A stretch of DNA of 10,723 nt. Source: CAYYAQ01 sp964469555 (GTDB lineage Bacteria; Planctomycetota; UBA1135; UBA2386). Each line of letters begins with the position of its first letter. Position 1 is the first letter of the stretch. The notes beneath the pieces were generated by a model that had not been told where the DNA came from, ran no database searches, and saw only the letters and a program-made list of their open reading frames with translations. Both the position numbers and the translations under genes were made by a program. Of this stretch, positions 1-5,745 are shown in pieces. Location of the stretch: NCBI GenBank assembly GCA_964469555.1, contig CAYYAQ010000179.1, forward strand, positions 1-10,723. Direction: 5' to 3'.

Positions 1-287
1 ATCGCCCGCGAGAAGCTGGGTCGGTTGCCCTTTTTGTGATTCGCAGCCAGCGTGAACTGGCTGACGACGAGGCACCCGCCCTCGACGTCCGCGAGCGTGC
101 GGTCCATCGGCGTCTCCCCTGGAAAGAACCGCATCTTCGCGATCTTCTCCGCGGTGGCGTCTGCGTCGGCCTGGGTGTCCCCATGCTCCACGCCGACGAG
201 CAACACCGCGCCTCGACCGACCTCGCCCACGGTCCTGCCGTCGACGATGACGCGTCCGCGGGTGACCCGTTGGATGACCGTCTTCAA
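1..287 (-). CDS. dtd: D-aminoacyl-tRNA deacylase, N-terminal part (cut by window edge)
   Basis: DTD hydrolyses D-amino acids that have been wrongly attached to tRNA, in the cytoplasm. The reverse complement from 287 reads MKTVIQRVTRGRVIVDG, matching the start of the family. It then has the SQFTLAA motif (residues 76-82) and GNRPSF (87-92), both hallmarks of DTD. Ninety-five codons are visible, compared with about 145-150 in complete members, so the C-terminal NxGPxT motif lies outside the window. The start is a TTG at 287-285. It is the only start that preserves the family N-terminus, because an in-frame TAG, the stop of the upstream coiled-coil gene, lies just three codons earlier. No Shine-Dalgarno is visible, so translation probably depends on coupling to the upstream gene. 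The family is certain; the start is very likely. Confidence 0.93.
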   Translation of the reverse strand, partial: MKTVIQRVTRGRVIVDGRTVGEVGRGAVLLVGVEHGDTQADADATAEKIAKMRFFPGETPMDRTLADVEGGCLVVSQFTLAANHKKGNRPSFSRA

Positions 288-293
288 GTCGGG

Positions 294-1877
294 CTAGATG
301 TTGATCCGCTTGTCCGACTTCGGCTTGTTGATTTTCTTGGGCGCCGGCTTCTTCTTTTTCTTCTTCTTGGCGGCGTTGGCCTTCCGGCGGGCGGCGAGTT
401 CCCTCTTGCGCTTCTCGGTGGCTCTCTTGCGCTTCTCGGTGGCTCTCTTGCGCGCCGCGGTCTGGTCCTCGCGCTTGTTCCTCTCCAGCACGGAGCGTCG
501 GGCGTTGTTGTTGCTCGAAGAGGACGAGCCGGACTGGGTGCCGCGTCCGTTCATGTTCATGATCACCTGGCCACCCGTGTTGTGGATGTAGACGCCGGGC
601 GTGTTGTCGTCGGCCTTCTCCGCCTGCCGCTTCAGGACCGATGCGTATCGGTTGTGCGCAGCTTCGAGCTTGCGGGTGAGCGTGGCGATCTCCTTGGCGG
701 GCTGGAGCTTCGCCAGCCCGGCCTGGGACTTCTTCAGTTCGTCCTGCAGCTTGGCGCTGCGCTCGGCCTGTTTCTGGGCCTTCTCTTCCAAGCCGTTGAC
801 GACGTGGTCAGAGTGCTTGCGGAAGGCCTTCGCGGCATTGGCCACGCGGGCGCCGTCTGCCTGCAACTTCCTGTTCCGGGCGCTCAGGTCGTTTCCCTTC
901 GCCGTGAGGCTCTTGGCCTTGCTCTCCAGCGCCTTCACGCGGGATAGATGACCCTTGATGACCCTGACTTGCTTCGCGTTCGCCGCGGCGAGGTTCGTGG
1001 ACTTCGCGGACAGGTCCGCGTTCTGCTTCGTTAGGTTGCACGAGCTCTTCGTGAGCTTCTCGTTCTGCGCGGAGAGCGACTTCGCGCTGTCGGAGAGCGA
1101 GCTGACCTTCTTGTTGAGGTCGTTGACCTGGGCCGTCCGCGACTTGTTCCAGGCGGCGAGTTTCTTGGTCTCGTCGGTCAGCTTCTTGTTCTGCGCGGCG
1201 AGGTTCGCACCGTCGGCTCGAAGTCCGTTGGCCTGGGCCTCCAACTTCCGGATCTCGGTTGCTTTGGCGTCGGCTGCCTTCCGCGAGTCCTGGTAGGCCG
1301 TCTTGTATTCCTCGACGACGCCCAGGGTCTGCTTCAGCTTGTTCTCTAGGTGGCGGTTCAGGCTCTTCGTGTTCGAGGCGCGCGTGCTGAACTCCTCCGC
1401 CTTTTGCCGGCTCTCGTCGAGCAGGCTCGACATCTTGTCGAGCTTCTTGCTGGTGACTGCGAGTTCCGCTTGCTTGCTTTGCAGATTCGTGTCGATCTTT
1501 GCAAGCCGGCTGTGCAACTTGGCGGCTTTCGTATCGAGAGCGCTCTTTTGCGTCCTGGCCTGGAGCAGTTCCTTGGTCATCCTGTCGAGCTTCCCGCGCA
1601 CATCGGTCAGGGAGGCGCTCATCCGGTCCTTGTCCTTCTCGGCGCGCTCCAAACGGGCGGCCTCGGCGCGGCGGCGCTCTTCGTTCGCCTCGGTCTTCTC
1701 CCGATCGTCCGCCTTCCGGATCATGTCCTCGAGCTTGGCGATCCGGTCTTCGTAGCGTTTGACGGCTGCCTTCAGATCGTTCTTTGGTTTCGTACCACCC
1801 GTCTGCGCTGCGGTCGTTGAGCAGGCGATGGCGGAAACGAGTGCGGCCAGAAACGGGCCGGTCCAGGGGCGTATCAT
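294..1877 (-). CDS. Exported long coiled-coil protein with basic C-terminal tail, function unknown
   Basis: This 527-residue protein is not one I can assign to a named family. Residues 1-24 look like a signal peptide: Arg3, a hydrophobic stretch at 6-18, then AIA-Cys19, which could be a loose lipobox or an AxA site for signal peptidase I. Residues about 30-420 are an almost unbroken coiled coil rich in K, E, A, L and Q, with a degenerate 14-residue spacing of Asn in motifs such as AQNKKL, AQNEKL and KQNADL. A short non-helical segment (GVYIHNTGGQVIMNMN) and a Ser/Asn linker follow. The last 70 residues are Lys/Arg-rich, with a heptapeptide repeat and a run of seven lysines. The ATG at 1877 has CGGAG seven bases upstream, so I chose it over an 81-codon extension that would remove the signal peptide. 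A structural role in the envelope is plausible but is inference. The gene is transcribed towards dtd, 6 nt away. Confidence 0.85.
   Translation of the reverse strand: MIRPWTGPFLAALVSAIACSTTAAQTGGTKPKNDLKAAVKRYEDRIAKLEDMIRKADDREKTEANEERRRAEAARLERAEKDKDRMSASLTDVRGKLDRMTKELLQARTQKSALDTKAAKLHSRLAKIDTNLQSKQAELAVTSKKLDKMSSLLDESRQKAEEFSTRASNTKSLNRHLENKLKQTLGVVEEYKTAYQDSRKAADAKATEIRKLEAQANGLRADGANLAAQNKKLTDETKKLAAWNKSRTAQVNDLNKKVSSLSDSAKSLSAQNEKLTKSSCNLTKQNADLSAKSTNLAAANAKQVRVIKGHLSRVKALESKAKSLTAKGNDLSARNRKLQADGARVANAAKAFRKHSDHVVNGLEEKAQKQAERSAKLQDELKKSQAGLAKLQPAKEIATLTRKLEAAHNRYASVLKRQAEKADDNTPGVYIHNTGGQVIMNMNGRGTQSGSSSSSNNNARRSVLERNKREDQTAARKRATEKRKRATEKRKRELAARRKANAAKKKKKKKPAPKKINKPKSDKRINI
403..453. 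repeat. 21-bp tandem repeat, about 2.4 copies
   Basis: The + strand unit CTCTTGCGCTTCTCGGTGGC followed by T occurs exactly at 403-423 and 424-444, and its first nine bases recur at 445-453. On the coding (-) strand it encodes the heptapeptide RATEKRK twice in the basic tail of the coiled-coil protein. The copies are identical at DNA level, which suggests recent slippage or duplication. The unit is a multiple of three, so changes in copy number would keep the reading frame. Confidence 0.95.
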
Positions 1878-1957
1878 CTTGAAACTCCGGAGCTGTTCGG
1901 TTGTGAAGGGAGGGTGTCGTCGCGCTGGTATCGGCAAGGCGCGGATGCTATGGACTC

Positions 1958-1978
1958 TGCGATGTGCGATGATCGCAT
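1958..1978. promoter_or_regulatory. Operator-like repeat in divergent intergenic region
   Basis: The heptamer TGCGATG is present twice in direct tandem (1958-1964, 1965-1971) and is followed at once by its near inverse, ATCGCAT (1972-1978). The second and third units form a 13-bp palindrome, TGCGAT-G-ATCGCA (1965-1977). It lies between the divergent coiled-coil gene (start 1877) and the TIM-barrel gene (start 1997), ending 18 bases before the latter's ATG. The geometry suits a dimeric regulator, but no regulator is known and no convincing -35/-10 pair is visible on either strand in these 119 bases. The repeat structure is seen directly; the function is inferred. Confidence 0.4.
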
Positions 1979-1996
1979 GAAAAGGTGTAACCCCCG

Positions 1997-2893
1997 ATGG
2001 CCATCGACAGATTTCTCGGAGCGAGTTGGGCGAGCGTTCATGGGCCTTCTGATCCCGGTCTCGCGCTGACCTGGACGTTGGACCACGGGTTTCGAGGTCT
2101 CTTGCCGGCACCGGCACCACGACCGATGGACTGGCGTCGGATGCACAAGCTGGTAGCCAGCCTCCCCTTCCGGTTCTGTGGGTTCCGGGTCTCCGCCCTT
2201 TCGAGCTCGGAGGCCCCTTTGGAAGCGGCCCTGTCCTCCACGCGTGAGGTCGATCGGCAGTCCACGGTTCGAGCGATCGGGCAGAGCGTCAGCTTCGCCC
2301 AGCAGCTTGGGTGCGACACCCTGCTCCTGGAGGCCGGCGCGGTGCCGGTGACCGGTGAAGTTCCGTACACCGATCTCGGCGACCGCTCCGCTGGCTGGTC
2401 CACCGATGCGGCAGGTGCCCTGTGGGCCCGGCGACAAGTGCGCGCGAACGCCGCGCTGGAGACCCTGTGCCGATCCCTGCACGGGCTGTGCAAGTCCTTT
2501 CCGGACATGACGTTTTGCCTCGGTTTGAGCCGCGATGTGCTCAGTCTCGGGGAGCCCCAGGCCTTGGCTGCGGTCTTCGAGGATCTGTCCCGCTACCGGG
2601 TCGGGTACTGGCACGACACGACGGCCGCGGCGTGCCGCGAGCACTTCCTCCGCGAAGTTCCTGGAAGAGTTCTCGAAGAGTTCTCTAAGAACCTGAAAGG
2701 AATGACCTTAGGTGACTATGGGGATGGTGAATGCTACCTGCCCCCGGGAGCGGGGGGTGTAGACTACCCGCTGGTTTCGGCCTATAGACGGCCCTCAGCC
2801 AGTCAGTTCCCCGTAGTGATCGAGTTGGATCCGGGCGTGGACCCGGGCGAGATCCCAGGCATTCACGCCTATCTCGACAAGTTCGGACTCTAG
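1997..2893 (+). CDS. Sugar phosphate isomerase/epimerase-like TIM-barrel protein with degenerate metal site
   Basis: This 298-residue protein resembles the xylose isomerase-like TIM barrel (AP endonuclease 2) superfamily. The visible landmarks are LLLEAG (109-114), LGLSRDVLSLGEPQAL (175-190), GYWHDT (203-208), KGMTLGDYGDGECYLPPG (234-251) and VVIELDP (273-279). These align in order with family segments such as LALE, GYWHDTGHA, VHLHDVDGxxDHxPPG and the final Glu strand. Several expected metal ligands appear replaced: Glu by Ser178, the His of DTGHA by Ala or Thr, the His of VHLHD by Thr237, and the His of DHxPP by Tyr247. Catalysis in the usual metal-dependent way is therefore doubtful. The ATG at 1997 follows an AAAGGTG ribosome-binding site with about nine bases of spacing. 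The DHH gene starts 14 nt downstream, so the two are probably co-transcribed. The substrate is unknown. Confidence 0.72.
   Translation: MAIDRFLGASWASVHGPSDPGLALTWTLDHGFRGLLPAPAPRPMDWRRMHKLVASLPFRFCGFRVSALSSSEAPLEAALSSTREVDRQSTVRAIGQSVSFAQQLGCDTLLLEAGAVPVTGEVPYTDLGDRSAGWSTDAAGALWARRQVRANAALETLCRSLHGLCKSFPDMTFCLGLSRDVLSLGEPQALAAVFEDLSRYRVGYWHDTTAAACREHFLREVPGRVLEEFSKNLKGMTLGDYGDGECYLPPGAGGVDYPLVSAYRRPSASQFPVVIELDPGVDPGEIPGIHAYLDKFGL
2664..2685. repeat. Exact 11-bp tandem duplication inside a CDS
   Basis: GAAGAGTTCTC occurs at 2664-2674 and again, directly adjacent, at 2675-2685, within the codons for GRVLEEFS of the TIM-barrel protein. Eleven is not a multiple of three, so the two copies are read in different frames. 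The protein downstream still aligns with family motifs, so this is not evidence of a frameshift. Confidence 0.9.
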
Positions 2894-2907
2894 GGCGGTC
2901 CCGGCTG

Positions 2908-3996
2908 GTGCCGAAGAGGTCTAGGAACGTTCTCCCAGCGGGAGTTACCACGATCGCCAACGAGATGAAAGCCCATGTGGTCGAGAGCAAGTCGGAACAG
3001 TTGTTTCGACTGCTGGCGAGTCGTAAGCGTTTGCTTCTGCTGACGCACACGAATCCGGACCCGGACTCGCTCGGCAGCGCCGTCGGTCTCGCCTATCTCG
3101 CGAAGGAACGATTCGGGATCGAGTGCAGGTTCGGTCTGTCCGGTCGCATCATGCGCGCCGAGAACAAAGAGATGGTGCGCTGCCTCGAGATCCCGCTCAC
3201 GCCGATCGCGGGCGTGGACGTCGCCTCCTTCGACTGCCTCGCCGTCGTGGACACGCAGCCGGGTTTCGGCCACACCATCCTGCCCGAGGGTCGGGAGATC
3301 GACATCGTCATCGATCACCATGTCGGGCCGGACGCTTGCCCGGACGCGCGACCGCCGTTCTCGGACATCCGCGTCGACGTCGGCGCGACGAGCAGCCTGG
3401 TCACGAGCTACCTGATGGACGCTGGGCTCGAATTCCCCGCCAGGGTCGCTACCGCGCTCTACTACGGGATCAGGACCGATACTGCGGACCTCTCGCGCAA
3501 CGTCAGCGAGGTCGATCGCGTCGCCTACGAGTACCTCGCGCCGCTCGTGGACCGGGAGCGGTTGTCCTCCATCAGCTCGCCGTCCCTGCCGCCGGCGTAC
3601 TTCGGCGCGTTGCGCCAGGCGCTGAACAACGTGCGGATCTACGACAACGTCGTGCTCTGCTCACTGGGCAGGATCGAGAGCCCGGAGATGGTCGCGGAAG
3701 TTGCGGACCTGCTGCTCCGGCTCGAAGGCAAGGACATGGTCTTCTGCGGTGGTGAGGTTGGCGATACGTACTTCGTGTCGGTGCGCACCGAGATCGGAAC
3801 CGTCGACGCCTACGGGTTGATCGAGGACGCATTGAACGGTGAAGGGTCGTTCGGCGGCCACGGCTCGGTTGCTGGGGGATGCGTGAAGCTCCCCGACGAC
3901 AGCCGGCGCACCCTCAAGCGCCTGGAGCGGCGTCTGGAGCGGAACATCCTCATCAGCCGGGGCGTGGAAGACGTGCCGGTCAGCGGTCTCGGGTAG
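2908..3996 (+). CDS. DHH/DHHA1 phosphoesterase (NrnA/RecJ-like nano-RNase or cyclic dinucleotide phosphodiesterase)
   Basis: This is a cytoplasmic metal-dependent phosphoesterase of the DHH superfamily. With the GTG start it has 362 residues. Motif I is H47-T-N-P-D51-P-D53, motif II is VVDTQP with D115, motif III is the signature D136-H137-H138, and motif IV is GIRTD with D191, so all Mn-binding positions are present. The C-terminal DHHA1 nucleic-acid-binding domain ends with GGHGSVAGG (316-324). The architecture fits NrnA-type enzymes, which degrade short oligoribonucleotides, pAp or linear/cyclic dinucleotides; which of these applies cannot be told from sequence. The start is uncertain. GTG 2908 has a weak GGGCGG upstream and lies 14 nt after the preceding stop. 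ATG 2965 would give 343 residues beginning MKAHVVES and has no obvious ribosome-binding site, but it fits the usual N-terminal length of the family better. Confidence 0.92.
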   Translation: MPKRSRNVLPAGVTTIANEMKAHVVESKSEQLFRLLASRKRLLLLTHTNPDPDSLGSAVGLAYLAKERFGIECRFGLSGRIMRAENKEMVRCLEIPLTPIAGVDVASFDCLAVVDTQPGFGHTILPEGREIDIVIDHHVGPDACPDARPPFSDIRVDVGATSSLVTSYLMDAGLEFPARVATALYYGIRTDTADLSRNVSEVDRVAYEYLAPLVDRERLSSISSPSLPPAYFGALRQALNNVRIYDNVVLCSLGRIESPEMVAEVADLLLRLEGKDMVFCGGEVGDTYFVSVRTEIGTVDAYGLIEDALNGEGSFGGHGSVAGGCVKLPDDSRRTLKRLERRLERNILISRGVEDVPVSGLG

Positions 3997-4028
3997 GCCC
4001 ACACTCGGGAACGGGACCCGGATCCTCC

Positions 4029-4056
4029 GGCGTTCGCGGGGAAAGCCGCCTTTTTT
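4029..4056 (+). terminator. Weak intrinsic terminator candidate after the DHH gene
   Basis: A run of six T (4051-4056) is preceded by a short stem, GCGG (4036-4039) with CCGC (4046-4049) around a six-base loop. An alternative pairing is GGCG (4029-4032) with CGCC (4047-4050). The stem is only four pairs, so confidence is low, but its position 33 bases after the DHH stop and ahead of the mraZ promoter region is right for ending the upstream transcript. Confidence 0.35.
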
Positions 4057-4150
4057 CCACCCGGGGACGATCCAGCCCGGGGCCCCAGATCCGGGGGTTC
4101 GGCGAAGAACTCGCTACCAGGGGTGGAAGGGGTTGAACTTCCCCGGAATC

Positions 4151-4222
4151 TGGGTGGGTGCTTGGTCACTCCATATGGGTTGATCTGGGAGTTCCGTGGG
4201 TGTAAAGTGGATTTTCATGGGC
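4151..4222 (+). promoter_or_regulatory. Phased TGGGN box array, probable MraZ operator
   Basis: Five boxes follow each other with helical spacing: TGGGT (4176), TGGGA (4186), TGGGT (4197), TGGAT (4208) and TGGGC (4218), with start-to-start distances of 10, 11, 11 and 10. Two further TGGGT copies lie upstream, at 4151 and 4155; the latter is 21 bases, two helical turns, from the main array. MraZ is known in E. coli to bind direct TGGGN repeats separated by 5 bp upstream of its own gene. The array sits immediately ahead of mraZ and overlaps the predicted promoter, so autoregulation of the dcw operon is the natural reading. The boxes are seen directly; binding is inferred. Confidence 0.72.
4180..4208 (+). 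promoter_or_regulatory. Sigma70-like promoter for mraZ and the dcw operon
   Basis: TTGATC (4180-4185) and TAAAGT (4203-4208) each match four of six consensus bases and are 17 bases apart, the optimal spacing. A transcript would begin near 4215 and leave a leader of about 37 nt before the mraZ ATG. The elements interleave with the TGGGN boxes, so MraZ binding there could block RNA polymerase. This is prediction only. Confidence 0.4.
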
Positions 4223-4251
4223 TTAGAGGCCTCCACGTTACGACCGACCGA

Positions 4252-4716
4252 ATGGCAACCTACCTGGGTAGATCCCACCATACGCTGGATGACAAGGGGC
4301 GGCTCATCCTCCCCAAGCGCATTCTCGATGAGCTGGCACCCAAGGACCTCGAGTTCACGCTCACGGCGGCACCGGACGGCAACCTCCTGCTCCTCGACAA
4401 GAAGGCCTGGGAGATCGTTGTCGCCAGGACGAGCGGCGACGTGCTCGGCACCAAGGCACAGCGGGCCATGCGGCGCATCTTCCTCGGCCACGCCGAGACG
4501 GTGCGACCCGACAGGTCGAATCGAATCACTATCGCGGAGGGGCTGCGCGAGTTCGCAGGCTTCGGCGACAGCAAGGACGTTGTTCTGGTCGGCACCGGCC
4601 AGACCTTCGAAATTTGGGCGAAACGGAGATGGGACGCAGTCTTGGCTGATGCCATCTCCAACTATGAGTTCTGTGACAATGACCTGGTTGGATCCACGGC
4701 TTCCTCACCGCCGTGA
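4252..4716 (+). CDS. mraZ: Transcriptional regulator MraZ
   Basis: MraZ is a ring-forming DNA-binding protein with two SpoVT/AbrB-like halves that regulates the division and cell wall cluster it heads. The 154-residue length is close to the 152 of E. coli. The N-terminal half has YLGRSHHTLDDKGRLILP (residues 4-21) with the classic DDKGR motif. The second half has RPDRSNRITI followed by LREFAGF, the equivalent repeat, but with Asn in place of the usual Gly (DRSNR for DxxGR). I chose ATG 4252 because it gives the family N-terminus; no good Shine-Dalgarno precedes it. The open frame extends upstream to 4123, but that part covers the promoter. It is the first gene of the operon, with rsmH next after a hairpin-bearing gap of 78 nt. 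Confidence 0.95.
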   Translation: MATYLGRSHHTLDDKGRLILPKRILDELAPKDLEFTLTAAPDGNLLLLDKKAWEIVVARTSGDVLGTKAQRAMRRIFLGHAETVRPDRSNRITIAEGLREFAGFGDSKDVVLVGTGQTFEIWAKRRWDAVLADAISNYEFCDNDLVGSTASSPP

Positions 4717-4722
4717 CGTCCG

Positions 4723-4757
4723 TCGACCGCAGCCGGGGGGCTGCGGTCGATTCCTTT
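4723..4757 (+). terminator. Perfect 12-bp hairpin between mraZ and rsmH (attenuator or processing hairpin)
   Basis: TCGACCGCAGCC (4723-4734) pairs perfectly with GGCTGCGGTCGA (4739-4750) around a GGGG loop, and a G-U pair (4722/4751) can be added. The stem begins six bases after the mraZ stop. The following TTCCTTT is pyrimidine-rich but lacks a continuous T run, so it may be a partial terminator, an attenuator, or an RNA stability or processing element. The stem-loop is seen directly; the role is inferred. Confidence 0.6.
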
Positions 4758-4794
4758 CCGCTCTTCCGGGCGGTTGAGTGGAAAGGGAATCCCC

Positions 4795-5745
4795 GTGATT
4801 CCGGACGAAGATCTACGCGACGAAGGCTCCGCAGAGGGCGATGGTCAGGGCACGATTCACGTGCCTGTCCTCTTGCGCGAAACCCTGGACGCTCTCGATC
4901 TTCGACCGGGCATGGTGGTGGTGGACGGCACGGCGGGCGCAGCTGGTCACGGGAGGGCTATCGCTTTGGCCATCGGCTCGAGTGGGCATTACGTGGGTCT
5001 GGATCGGGATCGTGAGATCCTGGCCCGTGCCCGTTCAGTACTGGGAGGTCTGAGCGGTGGACGGGCCAGGTACTCATTCCACTCCGCTTTGTACAGCAAC
5101 ATGTCCAAGGTGCTCGCGGAAGAAGGCCTCTCGGCCTGCGACCGTGTTCTCCTCGACATCGGCGTCAGCTCCATGCAGATCGACACTCCAGAACGAGGAT
5201 TCTCGCTGCGCCTCGACGGTCCGCTCGACATGCGGATGAATCGTGACTCGGGCGTGACCCTGGGTCAGTGGCTGGCTCGCGTGACGGAAGAGGAGCTCTC
5301 CCGGGTGATCTACGAGTATGGAGAGGAAAGACATTCCAGACGTATCGCCAAGGTCATCGTGAACGCGCGCACCCGGGGGGGGTTGCACCGCACGATGGAA
5401 CTGGCGGACGTCATCAGAGGGGCGGTATCGGGTGGCGGCGGTCGACAAAGGATCGATCCCGCCACCCGTACCTTTCAAGCCCTTCGCATCGCGATCAACG
5501 ACGAACTGGGTGAACTCGAACGCGGCCTCGAGGTGGCGTGCGACAGCTTGGTCGATGGTGGGCGTCTCGTGGTCATCACGTTTCACTCGTTGGAGGATCG
5601 CATCGTCAAGCAGTTCATGCGCAAGCGCATGGAGTTGCTGTTCAAGAAACCCGTCGTTCCTGGCGCGACCGAGTGTCGCCGTAATCCACGTGCGCGAAGT
5701 GCGAAACTGCGGTGCGGGATCAAGCGAGTCGAGGATGCTGCGTGA
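4795..5745 (+). CDS. rsmH: 16S rRNA (cytosine(1402)-N(4))-methyltransferase RsmH
   Basis: RsmH (MraW) uses S-adenosylmethionine to methylate N4 of C1402 in the ribosomal P site. With the GTG start it has 316 residues, as in E. coli (313). The family motifs occur in order: IHVPVLLRE (21-29), the SAM-binding VVDGTAGAAGHG (42-53), GLDRD (68-72), DIGVSSMQID (121-130), RGFSLRLDGPLDMRMN (134-149), YGEERHSRRIAK (175-186), DPATRTFQALRIAINDEL (221-238), TFHSLEDRIVKQF (262-274) and the C-terminal RSAKLR (301-306). I prefer GTG 4795 because AAAGGGA lies six to seven bases upstream; a TTG at 4774 would add seven residues and lacks such a site. The final TGA overlaps the next gene's GTG by four bases, so translation is coupled. 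Confidence 0.97.
   Translation: MIPDEDLRDEGSAEGDGQGTIHVPVLLRETLDALDLRPGMVVVDGTAGAAGHGRAIALAIGSSGHYVGLDRDREILARARSVLGGLSGGRARYSFHSALYSNMSKVLAEEGLSACDRVLLDIGVSSMQIDTPERGFSLRLDGPLDMRMNRDSGVTLGQWLARVTEEELSRVIYEYGEERHSRRIAKVIVNARTRGGLHRTMELADVIRGAVSGGGGRQRIDPATRTFQALRIAINDELGELERGLEVACDSLVDGGRLVVITFHSLEDRIVKQFMRKRMELLFKKPVVPGATECRRNPRARSAKLRCGIKRVEDAA

Larger units (their letters stand above)
3997..4251 (+). promoter_or_regulatory. Non-coding region ahead of the dcw cluster
   Basis: These 255 bases contain no convincing gene. The first half holds a weak terminator candidate with a T6 tract. A G/C-rich patch follows, with CCCGGGG twice (4060-4066, 4076-4082) and the palindrome GGGGCCCC (4079-4086). 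From 4151 onward it changes to the TGGGN box array and promoter described separately. An in-frame extension of mraZ back to 4123 is open but does not resemble MraZ, so I treat it as untranslated leader and promoter. Confidence 0.6.

Noticed and set aside
348..372. Pyrimidine tract encoding the Lys run as a programmed frameshift site
   Set aside because: The tract mixes C and T, and the frame continues to a sensible stop at 294. Nothing indicates an alternative product.
36..947. Open frame of 303 codons on the + strand at the left end
   Set aside because: It runs antisense to dtd and the coiled-coil gene. Its Leu/Arg/Val-rich product is the complement of Lys/Glu/Gln-rich coiled-coil codons.
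1878..2120. 81-codon N-terminal extension of the coiled-coil gene
   Set aside because: It would run through the divergent promoter region and into the TIM-barrel gene, and would bury the signal peptide. ATG 1877 has a good ribosome-binding site.
2664..2685. 11-bp tandem duplication as a frameshift
   Set aside because: The protein keeps family-like sequence on both sides (GYWHDT before, LKGMTLGD and LPPG after), so the frame is intact.
4060..4086. CCCGGGG direct repeat and GGGGCCCC palindrome as a binding site or origin element
   Set aside because: Short G/C palindromes are common in DNA this GC-rich, and there is no spacing pattern or adjacent AT-rich segment to support a role.
4123..4251. 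43-codon extension of mraZ
   Set aside because: It covers the TGGGN boxes and promoter, does not resemble MraZ, and would move the conserved N-terminus inward.
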